From: WHSW01 sp963705955
GTDB taxonomy: Bacteria > Actinomycetota > Thermoleophilia > Solirubrobacterales > 70-9
Reading direction: 5' to 3'
Length of the DNA: 64,000 nucleotides
Assembly: GCA_963705955.1 (NCBI GenBank)
Contig: CAVPLH010000010.1
Coordinates: 310,001-374,000, forward strand
In this document: positions 1 to 8,314 of the stretch, piece by piece
How positions within the stretch are numbered: position 1 is the stretch's first letter
Layout of the letters: the number at the start of each line of letters is the position of its first letter
Position numbers and translations under genes: made by a program
Notes under the pieces: model-generated
Told to the model about the DNA's origin: nothing
The model's input: the letters and a program-made list of their open reading frames with translations, nothing else
The model's database searches: none

Positions 1-479
1 GAAGCGGTCCAGGTACCGATCGAGCGGGCCCCACTCGGGGAGCGGGGCGATCAGCTCGTCGACGTCGGTGACCACGACGACGTCGTAGCGCTCGAGCAGC
101 TCGTGCTGGTGTCCCTCGATCGTCCTCACCATCCACTCGTGGTCGACCGAGCCGTGCGAGACCGGGATCCGCACGAAGCCGTCGCCTGCGGTCGAGCCGT
201 CGGTCGTGTCGTTGTCGAGCACGTAGATGTCGTCGGCGGCGAAGAACCGCGAGTAGTAGCCGAGCCAGATCGGCAGGAACACGGACTCGTCGTGGACCAT
301 CGTCAGCAGCGCCCGGCGATTGTTCGCCGGCCCGGCCGTGCGACCGCGTAGCGCTCGCGCCGCGTATGGCGGAGGCCGGCGAAGAACTCCTCCGCGGCGT
401 GCGGCAGAGGTTCGTCGGCCACCGGGCGGCTCGGCAGCCGCGTGAGCTCGCCGCCGTTCGCGTCACCGGAGCCGGACAC
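1..479 (-). CDS. Glycosyltransferase (family 2-like), 3' end outside window, frameshifted
   Basis: The reverse strand encodes a protein containing TMVHDESVFLPIWL, YVLDNDTTDGST and VVVTDVDELIAP. These are typical of glycosyltransferases that begin (L/V)TMVxNE and carry a DxDE-type metal-binding motif, so it probably transfers a sugar from a nucleotide-sugar donor. The C-terminus lies beyond base 1. An upstream stretch starting at GTG 479 looks coding (SGSGDANGGEL..) but is in another frame than the glycosyltransferase core. The two frames meet near 325-345, so a one-base indel probably splits the gene. If not, the only in-frame ATG is at 300. It follows the acetyltransferase-like gene with an 8-base gap. 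Donor and acceptor are unknown. Confidence 0.6.
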
Positions 480-486
480 GGCCGGC

Positions 487-1093
487 CTAGCCCGCGTCCA
501 GCGGCCGCGCGGGGGCGCCGACCACGGTCGTCCCCTCGGGCACGTCGTCGACGACCACCGCGTTGGCGCCCGATCCGGGCCCGGGCGCCGATCGTCACCG
601 GGCCGATCACCTTGGCGCCGGTGCCGATGCTGACGTCGGGCCCGATCGTCGGCCCGCTGTAGTTCCCGGCCCGCAGCCCGATCGTGACGAACGGGGCGAT
701 CACGGCGCCGGAGTGGATCTCGGTGATCCCGTCGATCACCAGTTGGCCGTGGACGATGTAGACGCCGGGGTGGACGAGCACCGGGTCGCCGATCGAGACC
801 TGGCCGGTCGACATCGCCATTCGATGCGCGAGCCGGGGCAGCATCGGAACGCCGAGACCCTGCAGCCGTGCCTTCAGCCGGTACAGGGCCTGGGCGAGAA
901 AGGCGTCGCAAGCCCACATCAGGCGGGCGATCTGAAGCAGCGTGTCGATCCCCGAGCGGAACTCCGACCGCTCGCCGCGGTGGGCCGCCGTCACCCGTGC
1001 GTCGGCGATCAGCGCCTCGCGGAGCCGCGGATGGCGGGCGCGACGCGCGCGCATGAAGGCGCCGCCGTCCTCGGTTGCATCTGAGCCCTGCAT
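487..1093 (-). CDS. Serine O-acetyltransferase-like hexapeptide-repeat protein (frameshifted)
   Basis: Translation from ATG 1093 gives an alpha-helical N-terminal part followed by left-handed beta-helix hexapeptide repeats (GVYIVHG, GAVIAPFVTIG, GPTIGPDVSIG, GAKVIGPVTIG). The C-terminal signature ANAVVVDDVPEG..VVGAPAR is readable only after a one-base shift within the CCC run at 569-571. Family members acetylate serine or sugars with acetyl-CoA. About 200 residues is short for CysE, and the neighbouring glycosyltransferase leaves a role in sugar acetylation open. The frameshift is best explained as a sequence error because both sides keep perfect family motifs. Confidence 0.6.
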
Positions 1094-1165
1094 CGGGTCG
1101 AGAAGCCTAGCGACGGTCGTCCCCGGGTCGGGCGTCGGGCTCCGGCATCTACACTGCCGACCCCG

Positions 1166-2137
1166 ATGCCGCTGGTTCCCCGCGACGGAGGTCACGATGA
1201 GAACGCCGCCTCGCTCGCCAACGCGTCCGAGATCGTCCTCGCGCTGCTCGACGCGGTAGCCCCCGCGAAGCTGGTCGAGGTCGGCGCCTTTCACGGCAAG
1301 GGGACGCGCGACCTGCTCGATTGGGCCGAGCGGACCGGAGCGACGGTGACCGCGATCGACCCCGCCCCCGAGCCCGAGCTCGTGAAGCTCGCCGGGAGCT
1401 CGCCGAGGCTCGAGCTGATCCTCGAGACCAGTCACGACGCGCTGCCGGCGATCGACGACGCCGGCGCGATCATCCTCGACGGCGATCACAACTACTTCAC
1501 CCTGCGTGAGGAGCTGCGGATCATCGCCGAGAACGCCCCGGGCGCCGCGCTGCCGCTGCTGATCCTGCATGACGTCGGCTGGCCGCTGGCGCGTCGCGAT
1601 GCCTACTACGCGCCCGAGCGGATCCCCGAGGCCCACCGTCGGCCGCTCGCCCACGACGTCTACCTCGCGCCGGGCGAGCCGGGGCTGGTCGAGGGCGGCC
1701 TCCCGTTCGCGTGCGTCGCCGTGCAGGAGGGAGGGCCCGAGAACGGGATCCTGACCGCGATCGAGGACTTCATCGGCGACGACGAGGAGCTCCGCCTCGC
1801 GGTGATCCCGGCGTTCTTCGGCGTCGGGGTGCTCTGGGACCGGCGGGCGCCGTGGGCGGCCGGGGTCGCCGAGGTCGTCGATCCGTGGGACCGCAATCCG
1901 GTCCTCGCCCGGCTCGAGGCGAACCGGATCGTGCACATGGTCGAACGCTGGCGACTCGCCTACGGGCTCGCCGACGCGATGCCGCGCTGGCGGTTGCAGG
2001 AGCAGCAGGAGGCGCTCCTGCGGACGATGCTCGATTCGAACGCCTTCGGTCTCGCGGAGCGGATCTCGCGAGTTCGCCAACGGGGACGGCCCGCGTTCTC
2101 GCGCGACGAGGTCCGCCGCGCGCTCGGCGAGCGCTAG
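1166..2137 (+). CDS. Class I SAM-dependent methyltransferase
   Basis: The 323-residue protein has a Rossmann-type start (LVEVGAFHGKGT, about residues 35-46) with the acidic AIDPAPEPE strand after it and IILDGDHNYFTLREEL near residue 110. This resembles the Methyltransf_24/cephalosporin-hydroxylase-like group, in which DGDHxY is characteristic. A long C-terminal region of about 120 residues has no motif I can name. It converges on the TauE gene, with stop codons overlapping by a few bases. The substrate cannot be inferred. ATG 1166 was chosen because the upstream region to 1093 looks non-coding. Confidence 0.7.
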   Translation: MPLVPRDGGHDENAASLANASEIVLALLDAVAPAKLVEVGAFHGKGTRDLLDWAERTGATVTAIDPAPEPELVKLAGSSPRLELILETSHDALPAIDDAGAIILDGDHNYFTLREELRIIAENAPGAALPLLILHDVGWPLARRDAYYAPERIPEAHRRPLAHDVYLAPGEPGLVEGGLPFACVAVQEGGPENGILTAIEDFIGDDEELRLAVIPAFFGVGVLWDRRAPWAAGVAEVVDPWDRNPVLARLEANRIVHMVERWRLAYGLADAMPRWRLQEQQEALLRTMLDSNAFGLAERISRVRQRGRPAFSRDEVRRALGER

Positions 2138-3063
2138 GCGGGCGCGGCGCCGGCGGTCTTGGTGCGGCCCCTCGAGACCGCCTGGGCAGCGAACAGGGCG
2201 CCGACCATGATGCTGACGACGCCGATCGCGGGGATCACGACGCTGGGGTCGCCGTTCTTGGTGATCAGCAGCGTTCCCGAAGCCATCAGCACGATCGCGA
2301 GCGCGTAGCGGAGCAGGCGCTGCGGCGCCTTGACCGAGAGGTTGGTACCGATGATCACGCCCGGGATCGAGCCGACGAGGATCGTCAACGCGAGGGCGAA
2401 GTCGATGTTGCCGCCGATCCAGTGAGCGAACCCGGCGGCCCAGAGGAGAATGGCCGCGTGGAAGACGTCGGTGCCGACGACGCGCTGCGGCGTCAGCCGG
2501 AAGATCACGATCAGCGCGATCGCGATCAGGGTGCCGCTGCCCGCCGAGGTGAGGCCGATCACGAAGCCGGTCAGGGCTCCGGTGATGATCGCCGCGACGA
2601 TGTGGCGGCGGTAGAGGTGCAACGCCGAGCGCTCCTGGATCACCCCGGCGAGGAACAGCGAACGCAGCAGGGTCGCGATCCCGACGACCAGCAGGGCGCC
2701 GCCGAGCATCCCGAGGACGACCGTGTCGAGGTCGTCTCCGTAGCGATTCTGGAGTATCTCGATCACCCAGACCCCGGCGATCGCCGAGGGCACGCTGCCG
2801 ACCGCGAGCCAGAAGGCGATGCCCTTGTGGACGGTGTGGAGCTTCAGGTGCTTGTAGCCGCCGACCGTCTTCGTGACCGCGCCGTAGAAGATGTCCGTCC
2901 CGATCGCGGTCACCGGCTGAATCCCGAAGACGAGGATCAGCAATGGCGTCATCAACGACGCTCCGCCCATCCCGGTCATCCCGATCAGCAAGCCGATCAT
3001 GAACCCGAAGAGGATGATCTTGGGATCGAAGCCGAAGCCCAGTATGTGTACGACTTGGTCCAT
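2134..3063 (-). CDS. TauE/SafE family sulfite/sulfonate exporter-like permease
   Basis: Integral membrane protein of 309 residues with about eight hydrophobic segments and the TauE/SafE pattern GLLIGMTGMGGASLMTPLL in the first helix and SIPGVIIGTNLS in the second half. Family members export sulfite or organosulfur anions. ATG 3063 was preferred to upstream in-frame codons because MDQVVHILG.. leads straight into the first helix and the 47 residues before it look non-coding. It lies directly downstream of an Rrf2 regulator gene on the same strand and near a sulfate-assimilation operon, which supports a role in sulfur homeostasis. A 29-bp palindrome sits 40 bp upstream of the start. Confidence 0.8.
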   Translation of the reverse strand: MDQVVHILGFGFDPKIILFGFMIGLLIGMTGMGGASLMTPLLILVFGIQPVTAIGTDIFYGAVTKTVGGYKHLKLHTVHKGIAFWLAVGSVPSAIAGVWVIEILQNRYGDDLDTVVLGMLGGALLVVGIATLLRSLFLAGVIQERSALHLYRRHIVAAIITGALTGFVIGLTSAGSGTLIAIALIVIFRLTPQRVVGTDVFHAAILLWAAGFAHWIGGNIDFALALTILVGSIPGVIIGTNLSVKAPQRLLRYALAIVLMASGTLLITKNGDPSVVIPAIGVVSIMVGALFAAQAVSRGRTKTAGAAPA

Positions 3064-3102
3064 GTCGGGTGGGGGGGAGTGAGACCCGAAAACGTCTAAT
3101 CG

Positions 3103-3131
3103 CCTTTGTGGACCGACTTGGTCCTCAAAGG
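3103..3131. promoter_or_regulatory. 29-bp near-perfect palindrome upstream of tauE-like gene
   Basis: Arms CCTTTGTGGACC and GGTCCTCAAAGG around a GACTT centre match at 11 of 12 positions when one arm is inverted. The site lies between the Rrf2 stop codon and the exporter start, where an operator would be expected. As RNA it would also fold into a 12-bp hairpin, but no U-tract follows on the minus strand, so an operator is favoured over a terminator. Confidence 0.5.
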
Positions 3132-3155
3132 AGATCGAGCGGCATCCTACCCGAT

Positions 3156-3614
3156 CTAGCGCTTCAGCCAGGCTTCGGGATCGTTGAGGACCGCCTCGAT
3201 GCGCCATGGCAGATCGCCGCGGCTGACCTCGGCCAGGGTGGCGTTCTCGAGCACCGAGCGAAGCGCGGCGCGGACGGCGACCCAGACGTCTCGCAGCCGC
3301 TCGGCGGGGCCGGCGTAGATCAGCTCCTCGGGCGCGTTCTCGTGGATGTTCGCGAGCGGGCCCTCGACGGCACGGATCACGTCCGCGATCGTGATCTCCG
3401 ACGGGTCACGCGCGAGCCAGTAGCCGCCGCGCGCCCCGCGGCGGGCCTGGATCAGGCGGGCGTGCTTGAGCTCGAGCAGGATGTGCTCGAGGAACTGCAG
3501 CGGGATTCCCTGCGACTCGGCCAGCCGCTCGCCCTTGATCGGCGTGCGGTCCGGGCTCGCGGCGAGCTCGAGCGCCGCGCGCACCGCGTAGTCGGCCTTC
3601 GCTGAGATTCGCAC
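3156..3614 (-). CDS. Rrf2 family transcriptional regulator (cysteine-free, CymR-like)
   Basis: A 152-residue protein beginning VRISAKADYAVRAALEL, the canonical Rrf2 N-terminus, with a winged helix (IPLQFLEHILLELKHARLI followed by RGARGGYWLA). GTG 3614 gives exactly this start. IscR and NsrR bind an Fe-S cluster through three cysteines, whereas this protein contains no cysteine at all, as in the cysteine-metabolism repressor CymR. Together with the downstream TauE exporter and the nearby sulfate-assimilation operon, this suggests a sulfur-status regulator. That role is inferred from context. Confidence 0.8.
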   Translation of the reverse strand: MRISAKADYAVRAALELAASPDRTPIKGERLAESQGIPLQFLEHILLELKHARLIQARRGARGGYWLARDPSEITIADVIRAVEGPLANIHENAPEELIYAGPAERLRDVWVAVRAALRSVLENATLAEVSRGDLPWRIEAVLNDPEAWLKR

Positions 3615-3693
3615 CGTCCGATTGTCGCAACTCGACTCAAGAATCGGTTTCGTGGGCCCGAGAGGTGCCCGGCGGCTACCATCCCGCGCTCCC

Positions 3694-4512
3694 GTGATCG
3701 ACCTGCAATCGCACTCCATCGTCTCCGACGGCCAGCTCGAACCCGCCGAGGTCGCCCGATCCGCGGCCGCGGCCGGGGTCACCGTGATGGCGCTCACCGA
3801 CCACGACGGGATCGCCGGCGTCGCCGACGCGACCGCCGCCGCCGAGCAGGCCGGGATCGAGAACGTGCCCGCGGTCGAGCTGTCGTGTGTGCACGAGTAC
3901 TCCGAGGACCTCCACATCTGCGGTTACTGGGTCGACCCGGAGCGGATCCGCCCGGCCTGCGAGAGGGCCCAGCAAGAGCGCATCGACCGGGCCAAGGAGA
4001 TCATCGCGAACCTCAATCGCCACGGCGTCGAGGTGACCTTCGAGGCTGCCGTCGCCAAGGCCGGCGCCGCCGACGCGATCGGCCGACCCCACATCGCGAA
4101 GGCGGCCGGTGCCGGTCCCGACCTCGGTCCGTTCTTCGAGGAGTACCTCGTCCCGGGGGCGAAGGCGTTCGTCTCCCGCAAGTGGCCGACGGCCGAGCGG
4201 GCGGTGGAGCTGATCCACGAGGCGGGCGGGGTCGCGGTGATCGCGCATCCGTACTGGGACGTCGCCGAGCCGGCGCAGGTCCGCGACCTGGTCGAGAGCC
4301 TGGTCCGCGACGTCGGGCTCGACGGGATCGAGACCTTCTACCCGCCGCACACCGCCGAGCAGACCCGACACTGCCTCGAGCTCTGCGAGGAGTTCGGTCT
4401 CGTGCCGACGGCCTCCTCGGACTTCCACGGGCCGACCCACAAGACGTTCAGCCGCTGGGGCGCCTACGACACCTACGGGCTCGGCGAGCCCCGGGTTCCG
4501 CCGCGTCCCTGA
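3694..4512 (+). CDS. PHP domain metal-dependent phosphoesterase
   Basis: From GTG 3694 the protein starts VIDLQSHSIVSDG, the PHP motif I variant of HxHxxxSDG, followed by ALTDHD (motif II), HPYWD (motif III) and SSDFHG (motif IV). The metal ligands needed for a trinuclear PHP phosphatase are therefore present. It resembles the YciV/RNase AM group, which acts on 3',5'-nucleoside bisphosphates and RNA 5' ends. Length (272 residues) fits. It is transcribed divergently from the Rrf2 gene with about 80 bp between starts. Confidence 0.8.
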   Translation: MIDLQSHSIVSDGQLEPAEVARSAAAAGVTVMALTDHDGIAGVADATAAAEQAGIENVPAVELSCVHEYSEDLHICGYWVDPERIRPACERAQQERIDRAKEIIANLNRHGVEVTFEAAVAKAGAADAIGRPHIAKAAGAGPDLGPFFEEYLVPGAKAFVSRKWPTAERAVELIHEAGGVAVIAHPYWDVAEPAQVRDLVESLVRDVGLDGIETFYPPHTAEQTRHCLELCEEFGLVPTASSDFHGPTHKTFSRWGAYDTYGLGEPRVPPRP

Positions 4513-4546
4513 GCGAGCCGCCGCCGCGATCATCGCGGCGGGCCGG

Positions 4547-5197
4547 TCAGGCTCGCCGTCCGGCGGCGGTGATCGGCGCCTCGGCGCGGATCTCGTCGAG
4601 CAGCCGGGCGGCGAACTCGCCGTGATCCTCGCCGAGCGCATAGCCGCCGCCTGCCGGGCGGCTGAAGGAGACCGAGACCTCGGGGCGGGTCGGGAAACGC
4701 GCGAAGTCGGTCGTCCCGGTGACCCTGACGAGCACGATCTCCGTCTCCGGCACCGCCTCGGCGAGCCGCCCGACACCACCGCGAGCGCGCAGCCGGCGTC
4801 CCAGCGAGCGGGTGCCCTCGGGGAAGATGCCGATGCAGGCGCCGGCGCGCAGCGCCTCTACCGCGCGGTCCAGCGCGTGGGCGTCGCCGGCCCCGCGGTC
4901 GATCGGGATCTGGCCCATCGCGGTCAGTAACGGGCCCAGCGGGCGCACCTTCCAGAGGCTCGACTTCGCGAGGGCGCGAATCTGGCGGTGCCTGCGAGCG
5001 GCGACGCCGACCGCGAGCGGGTCCATGTTGCTGTCGTGATTGCCGGCGACCAGCACCGGGCCGGAGCGCGGCAGCTGATCGAGGCCCTGCACCTCCATCC
5101 GCCCCCACCAGGCGGCGATCGGCGCGCAGACGGCCATCGCGACCCTGTAGGTGCGGGCGAAGGGCTCCGGGCCGGGTTCGGGGGCTTGCGCGCTCAT
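4547..5197 (-). CDS. 1-acyl-sn-glycerol-3-phosphate acyltransferase (PlsC-like)
   Basis: A 216-residue protein with the acyltransferase blocks NHDSNMD (block I, NHxxxxD, about residue 52) and FPEGTRS (block III, about residue 125). It should acylate lysophosphatidate or a related acceptor at the membrane. It is the last gene of the sulfur operon, and its ATG overlaps the stop of the methyltransferase by 4 bases, so translation is probably coupled. Why a lipid acyltransferase is in this operon is unclear. Confidence 0.8.
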   Translation of the reverse strand: MSAQAPEPGPEPFARTYRVAMAVCAPIAAWWGRMEVQGLDQLPRSGPVLVAGNHDSNMDPLAVGVAARRHRQIRALAKSSLWKVRPLGPLLTAMGQIPIDRGAGDAHALDRAVEALRAGACIGIFPEGTRSLGRRLRARGGVGRLAEAVPETEIVLVRVTGTTDFARFPTRPEVSVSFSRPAGGGYALGEDHGEFAARLLDEIRAEAPITAAGRRA

Positions 5198-5829
5198 TCG
5201 GGCCGGTGCGCGAACGCCCACACCTGGACCGGGACATCGGGCTCGTTGCGGAGCGAGTGCCAGCGGCGGTAGGCAGACCAGCGGTCGAGGTTGCCGACGA
5301 TGCAGTCGCGGTTGCCCCACTCGCCGACCTCGTCGACGACGAGGCCCGCCTGCTCGAGCAGCGTTCGCAGGCCGCGGGGGGTGAAGCGCCAGTAGTCGGC
5401 CATCGCGTAGATCGGTAGCTCGTGGACCTTGATCAGGAACGGCGTCGAGACGATCAGCCGGGCGCCCGGCGCGCACAGCCCGCGCAGATTCGCCGCCGCG
5501 GCCCGCGGGTCGATCACGTGCTCGAGCACCTGCTCGCAGATCACCAGGTCGAAGCCCCCGGGCTGTTCGAGCGGCGCGCAGAGGTCGAACTCCGGGAAGT
5601 CGAGGCTCGTGTACTCCTTCCAATCCCGGTCGGCGTAGATGTCGCCGCTGATCTCCGCGACGCGCAACTCGCTCGTGCCGAGCGAGGCGAGGTGACGGTC
5701 GACCGCCTCGTAGAGGACGACGCGCTGCCACTGGTCGGTGGCCGAGCTCGCCTCGGGATTGAGCAGCCGCTCGCCCCCGCGGCGCAGGCGTCGCGGGCCA
5801 CGAAGCAGACTGTCGAGCCGGTGTCCCAT
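5194..5829 (-). CDS. Class I SAM-dependent methyltransferase
   Basis: 211 residues from ATG 5829. The methyltransferase core shows DLVICEQVLEHVIDP (motif II region) and PGARLIVSTPFLIKVH (motif III), the Methyltransf_11/23 pattern. The glycine-rich SAM loop is replaced by LRVAEISGDIYADRDW, a variant seen in some small-molecule methyltransferases. It sits 35 bp downstream of cysC and overlaps plsC by 4 bases. The substrate is unknown. Confidence 0.7.
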   Translation of the reverse strand: MGHRLDSLLRGPRRLRRGGERLLNPEASSATDQWQRVVLYEAVDRHLASLGTSELRVAEISGDIYADRDWKEYTSLDFPEFDLCAPLEQPGGFDLVICEQVLEHVIDPRAAAANLRGLCAPGARLIVSTPFLIKVHELPIYAMADYWRFTPRGLRTLLEQAGLVVDEVGEWGNRDCIVGNLDRWSAYRRWHSLRNEPDVPVQVWAFAHRPE

Positions 5830-5864
5830 CTCGAATGACCGGCTGGTTGTGGGGAAGCGCCGGT

Positions 5865-6416
5865 CTAGGCGGCGACCGCGGCCGGAATCAGCTCGCGTTC
5901 CTCCAGGTAGACGAGGATCTGCTTCGCGGACTCCTCGGGGGACTGTCGCTCGGTCTCGAGCACGAGCTCGGGGTCCTGAGGCGGCTCGTAGGGATCCGAG
6001 ACGCCGGTGAACTCCTTGATCTCGCCGGAGCGGGCCTTCGCGTAGAGGCCCTTGACGTCGCGCTGCTCGCAGGTCTCGACCGAGGCCTTGACGTAGGCCT
6101 CGACGAACCGGTCGCCCATCATCTGGCGCGCCTCGTCGCGGATGTCGCGGTACGGAGAGATCGCGGCGGTGATCACCGGGACCTCGTTGCGCGAGAGCAG
6201 GTTGGCGACGAAGGCGATGCGACGGATGTTCGTGTCGCGGTCCTCCTTCGAGAAGCCGAGCCCCTTGGAGAGGTTCTCGCGCACGACGTCGCCGTCGAGC
6301 ACCTCGAGCTTCGAGCCGCGCTTGCGCAGCTCCTTGACCAGGTGGGTTGTGATCGTGGACTTGCCCGAGCCCGAGAGCCCGGTGAACCACAGGCAGAAGC
6401 CCTTATCGTCAGCCAT
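5865..6416 (-). CDS. cysC: Adenylylsulfate (APS) kinase
   Basis: 183 residues with the P-loop GLSGSGKST (about residue 13), the LDGDVVRENL motif, and GVSDPYEPP near the C-terminus, all diagnostic of CysC, which phosphorylates APS to PAPS with ATP. The start overlaps the end of sat by 8 bases. In an operon that also encodes a [4Fe-4S]-type APS reductase, PAPS is not strictly required for cysteine synthesis, so the kinase may supply sulfotransferases. Confidence 0.92.
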   Translation of the reverse strand: MADDKGFCLWFTGLSGSGKSTITTHLVKELRKRGSKLEVLDGDVVRENLSKGLGFSKEDRDTNIRRIAFVANLLSRNEVPVITAAISPYRDIRDEARQMMGDRFVEAYVKASVETCEQRDVKGLYAKARSGEIKEFTGVSDPYEPPQDPELVLETERQSPEESAKQILVYLEERELIPAAVAA

Positions 6417-7500
6417 CGGTAGCCGATTCCTCCTTGTATGCGTCGATCAGGATCTGGGCAACCTCGTCCCTCGAGAACTCGGGCGGCGGCTTCTCGGCGT
6501 TACCGAGCATCTCCCGCACCTTGGTCCCGGAGAGGAACAGGTGCGACGCCTGGGGGTGGGGGCAGGTCTTCGCCGAGCCCATGCCCTCGCACTCGTTGCA
6601 CCAGAAGGTGTGCTCGAAGAACAGCGGCGTGATCCCGAGCTCGTCGATGTCGATGTCGTCGAAGATCCGCTGCGCGTCGTAGGTGCCGTAGTAGTCACCG
6701 ACGCCCGCGTGGTCACGGCCGACGATGAAGTGCGTGCAGCCGTAGTTTCGGCGGATGATCGCGTGCAGGACCGCCTCGCGGGGGCCGGCGTAGTGCATCT
6801 TGCCCGGGTTGACGCCGAGCATCACGTGGTCGGGGTGGTAGTAGTTGTCCATCAGGACCTCGTAGCAGCGCATCCGCACGTCCGCCGGGATGTCGCCCTT
6901 CTTGGTCTCGCCGATCAGCGGGTGGATGAAGAGCCCGTCCGAGATCTCGAGCGCGGCCTTGGTCAGGTACTCGTGCGCCCGGTGAATCGGGTTGCGGGTC
7001 TGGAAGGCGACGATCCGCTTCCAGCCGCGCTGGTCGAACGCCGCCTTCGCCTCCGCGGGCGTCAGGTAGCGGCGCATGAACGCCTCCTCGTGGTCGGGAA
7101 GCGCCTCGGCCTCGATCGGCCCGGCGAGACACCGATTGCCCTCGTCGCGGATCGCCGCGACGCCGGGGTGCTCGTTGTCGGTCGTCCCGTAGACGGTCTC
7201 CGCCTCGTGCTCGACGTCGCGGTCGAAGATCTCATCGACGGTCAGCGTGCCGAGCTTCTTGCCGTTCGGGGCCGAGAGCTCGATCACGTCGCCGACCTCG
7301 CACTCGAGGTCGGTCGGCAGGGTGATCGGGATCGACCAGATCTCGCCGGAGGCGAGCCGCATCTGGTCGCACACCGAGCGCCAATCGGCGGAGCCCAGGA
7401 AGCCCGTGAGCGGCGCGAAGCCGCCGTTTGCGAGCAGCTCGAAGTCCGAGGCCTGGCGCGACGTCAGCTGCAGCGCCAGGGCGGTATCGGCGCTACCCAT
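6409..7500 (-). CDS. sat: Sulfate adenylyltransferase (ATP sulfurylase)
   Basis: 363 residues carrying QTRNPIHRAHEY (QxRNPxHxxH) and GRDHAGVGDYYG, the ATP/sulfate-binding signatures of the homo-oligomeric Sat family. A cysteine cluster, CNECEGMGSAKTCPH, near residue 310 is typical of the Zn-containing Sat subgroup. It makes APS from sulfate and ATP. ATG 7500 overlaps the end of cysH by 8 bases. The N-terminus is about 20 residues shorter than many homologues; the reading frame extends upstream inside cysH but only with unlikely sequence. Confidence 0.92.
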   Translation of the reverse strand: MGSADTALALQLTSRQASDFELLANGGFAPLTGFLGSADWRSVCDQMRLASGEIWSIPITLPTDLECEVGDVIELSAPNGKKLGTLTVDEIFDRDVEHEAETVYGTTDNEHPGVAAIRDEGNRCLAGPIEAEALPDHEEAFMRRYLTPAEAKAAFDQRGWKRIVAFQTRNPIHRAHEYLTKAALEISDGLFIHPLIGETKKGDIPADVRMRCYEVLMDNYYHPDHVMLGVNPGKMHYAGPREAVLHAIIRRNYGCTHFIVGRDHAGVGDYYGTYDAQRIFDDIDIDELGITPLFFEHTFWCNECEGMGSAKTCPHPQASHLFLSGTKVREMLGNAEKPPPEFSRDEVAQILIDAYKEESATDG

Positions 7501-8314
7501 TGATGCCGCACTCGGTCTTGTCGAATCCGGCCCAGCGGCCGGAACGGGCACCGTCCGCGCCCTGGCGGATCGTGCAGTGTGTGCAACCGATCGAGGGGAA
7601 TCCCTGATCGTGAAGTGGGTTGTAAGGCACTTTGTTCTCCCGGATGTGATTCCAGATTTGCTCGTCGGTCCAGTCCGCCAGCGGGTTCAGCTTCCACAGG
7701 CCGAACCGCTTGTCCCAGCCGAACTTGGCTGCGCCGGCCCGGGCCGGAGAATCCGCTCGGCGGATCCCCGACACCCAGCATTCGGCTTCCGAAAGCGCCG
7801 CTCGCATCGGCTCCACCTTGCGGATCCCGCAGCAAGCGTCCGGATGACGGCGCCAGAGACTAGCGCCGTATGCCTGCTCTTGCATTTCGAGAGGCATACC
7901 CGAGAAACGAAGGAACTCGATCCCGTACCGCTCGGCGAGGGCGTCGCGGGTCGCGTACGTCTCGTCGAACAGCAGGTCCGTGTCCAGGTAGAAGAACCGC
8001 GCATCGGACTCGATCCCGTGCGCGAAGTCGATGATCACCGAGCTCGTCTTCTGAAACGAGGTGGCGAAGCGAAGCTTGGGGTGAAAGCGCTCGATCGCCC
8101 AGGCGATCGCCTCGGCGGCGCCGAGTTGCTCGACCTCGGCGCTGACCGCGGCAGGGTCGACGACCTCGCCGCCGATCATCGGCAGCCTCGCCGGACGCCC
8201 GTTCGGGTGGGCGCCGTTGCCGTTCGCGCTCTCCGCCACGGCCGAATCGTCGTCGAACGGACGCGGCCTCGGGGTCGCCGTCTGCGGATCGCGGGCTGCA
8301 ACCTGCAAGCTCAA
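7493..8314 (-). CDS. cysH: Phosphoadenylyl/adenylyl-sulfate reductase ([4Fe-4S] type)
   Basis: The protein has the reductase core (ATSFQKTSSVIIDF, FYLDTDLLFDETY), the CCGIRKVEP pair and a second pair CTHC, ending in the catalytic TECGING tail. The two cysteine pairs bind a [4Fe-4S] cluster in APS-preferring enzymes. Start choice is open. TTG 8314 overlaps the sulfite reductase stop by 4 bases and keeps a Gly/Asn/Pro-rich N-terminus; ATG 8179 gives a compact 228-residue enzyme. I use the coupled TTG. The product is sulfite, used by the reductase encoded just upstream. Confidence 0.88.
   Translation of the reverse strand: MSLQVAARDPQTATPRPRPFDDDSAVAESANGNGAHPNGRPARLPMIGGEVVDPAAVSAEVEQLGAAEAIAWAIERFHPKLRFATSFQKTSSVIIDFAHGIESDARFFYLDTDLLFDETYATRDALAERYGIEFLRFSGMPLEMQEQAYGASLWRRHPDACCGIRKVEPMRAALSEAECWVSGIRRADSPARAGAAKFGWDKRFGLWKLNPLADWTDEQIWNHIRENKVPYNPLHDQGFPSIGCTHCTIRQGADGARSGRWAGFDKTECGING

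Noticed and set aside
1711..3099. Long plus-strand ORF of 462 codons
   Set aside because: Antisense shadow of the TauE gene and of the methyltransferase; Arg/Asp-rich low-complexity translation typical of high-GC shadows.
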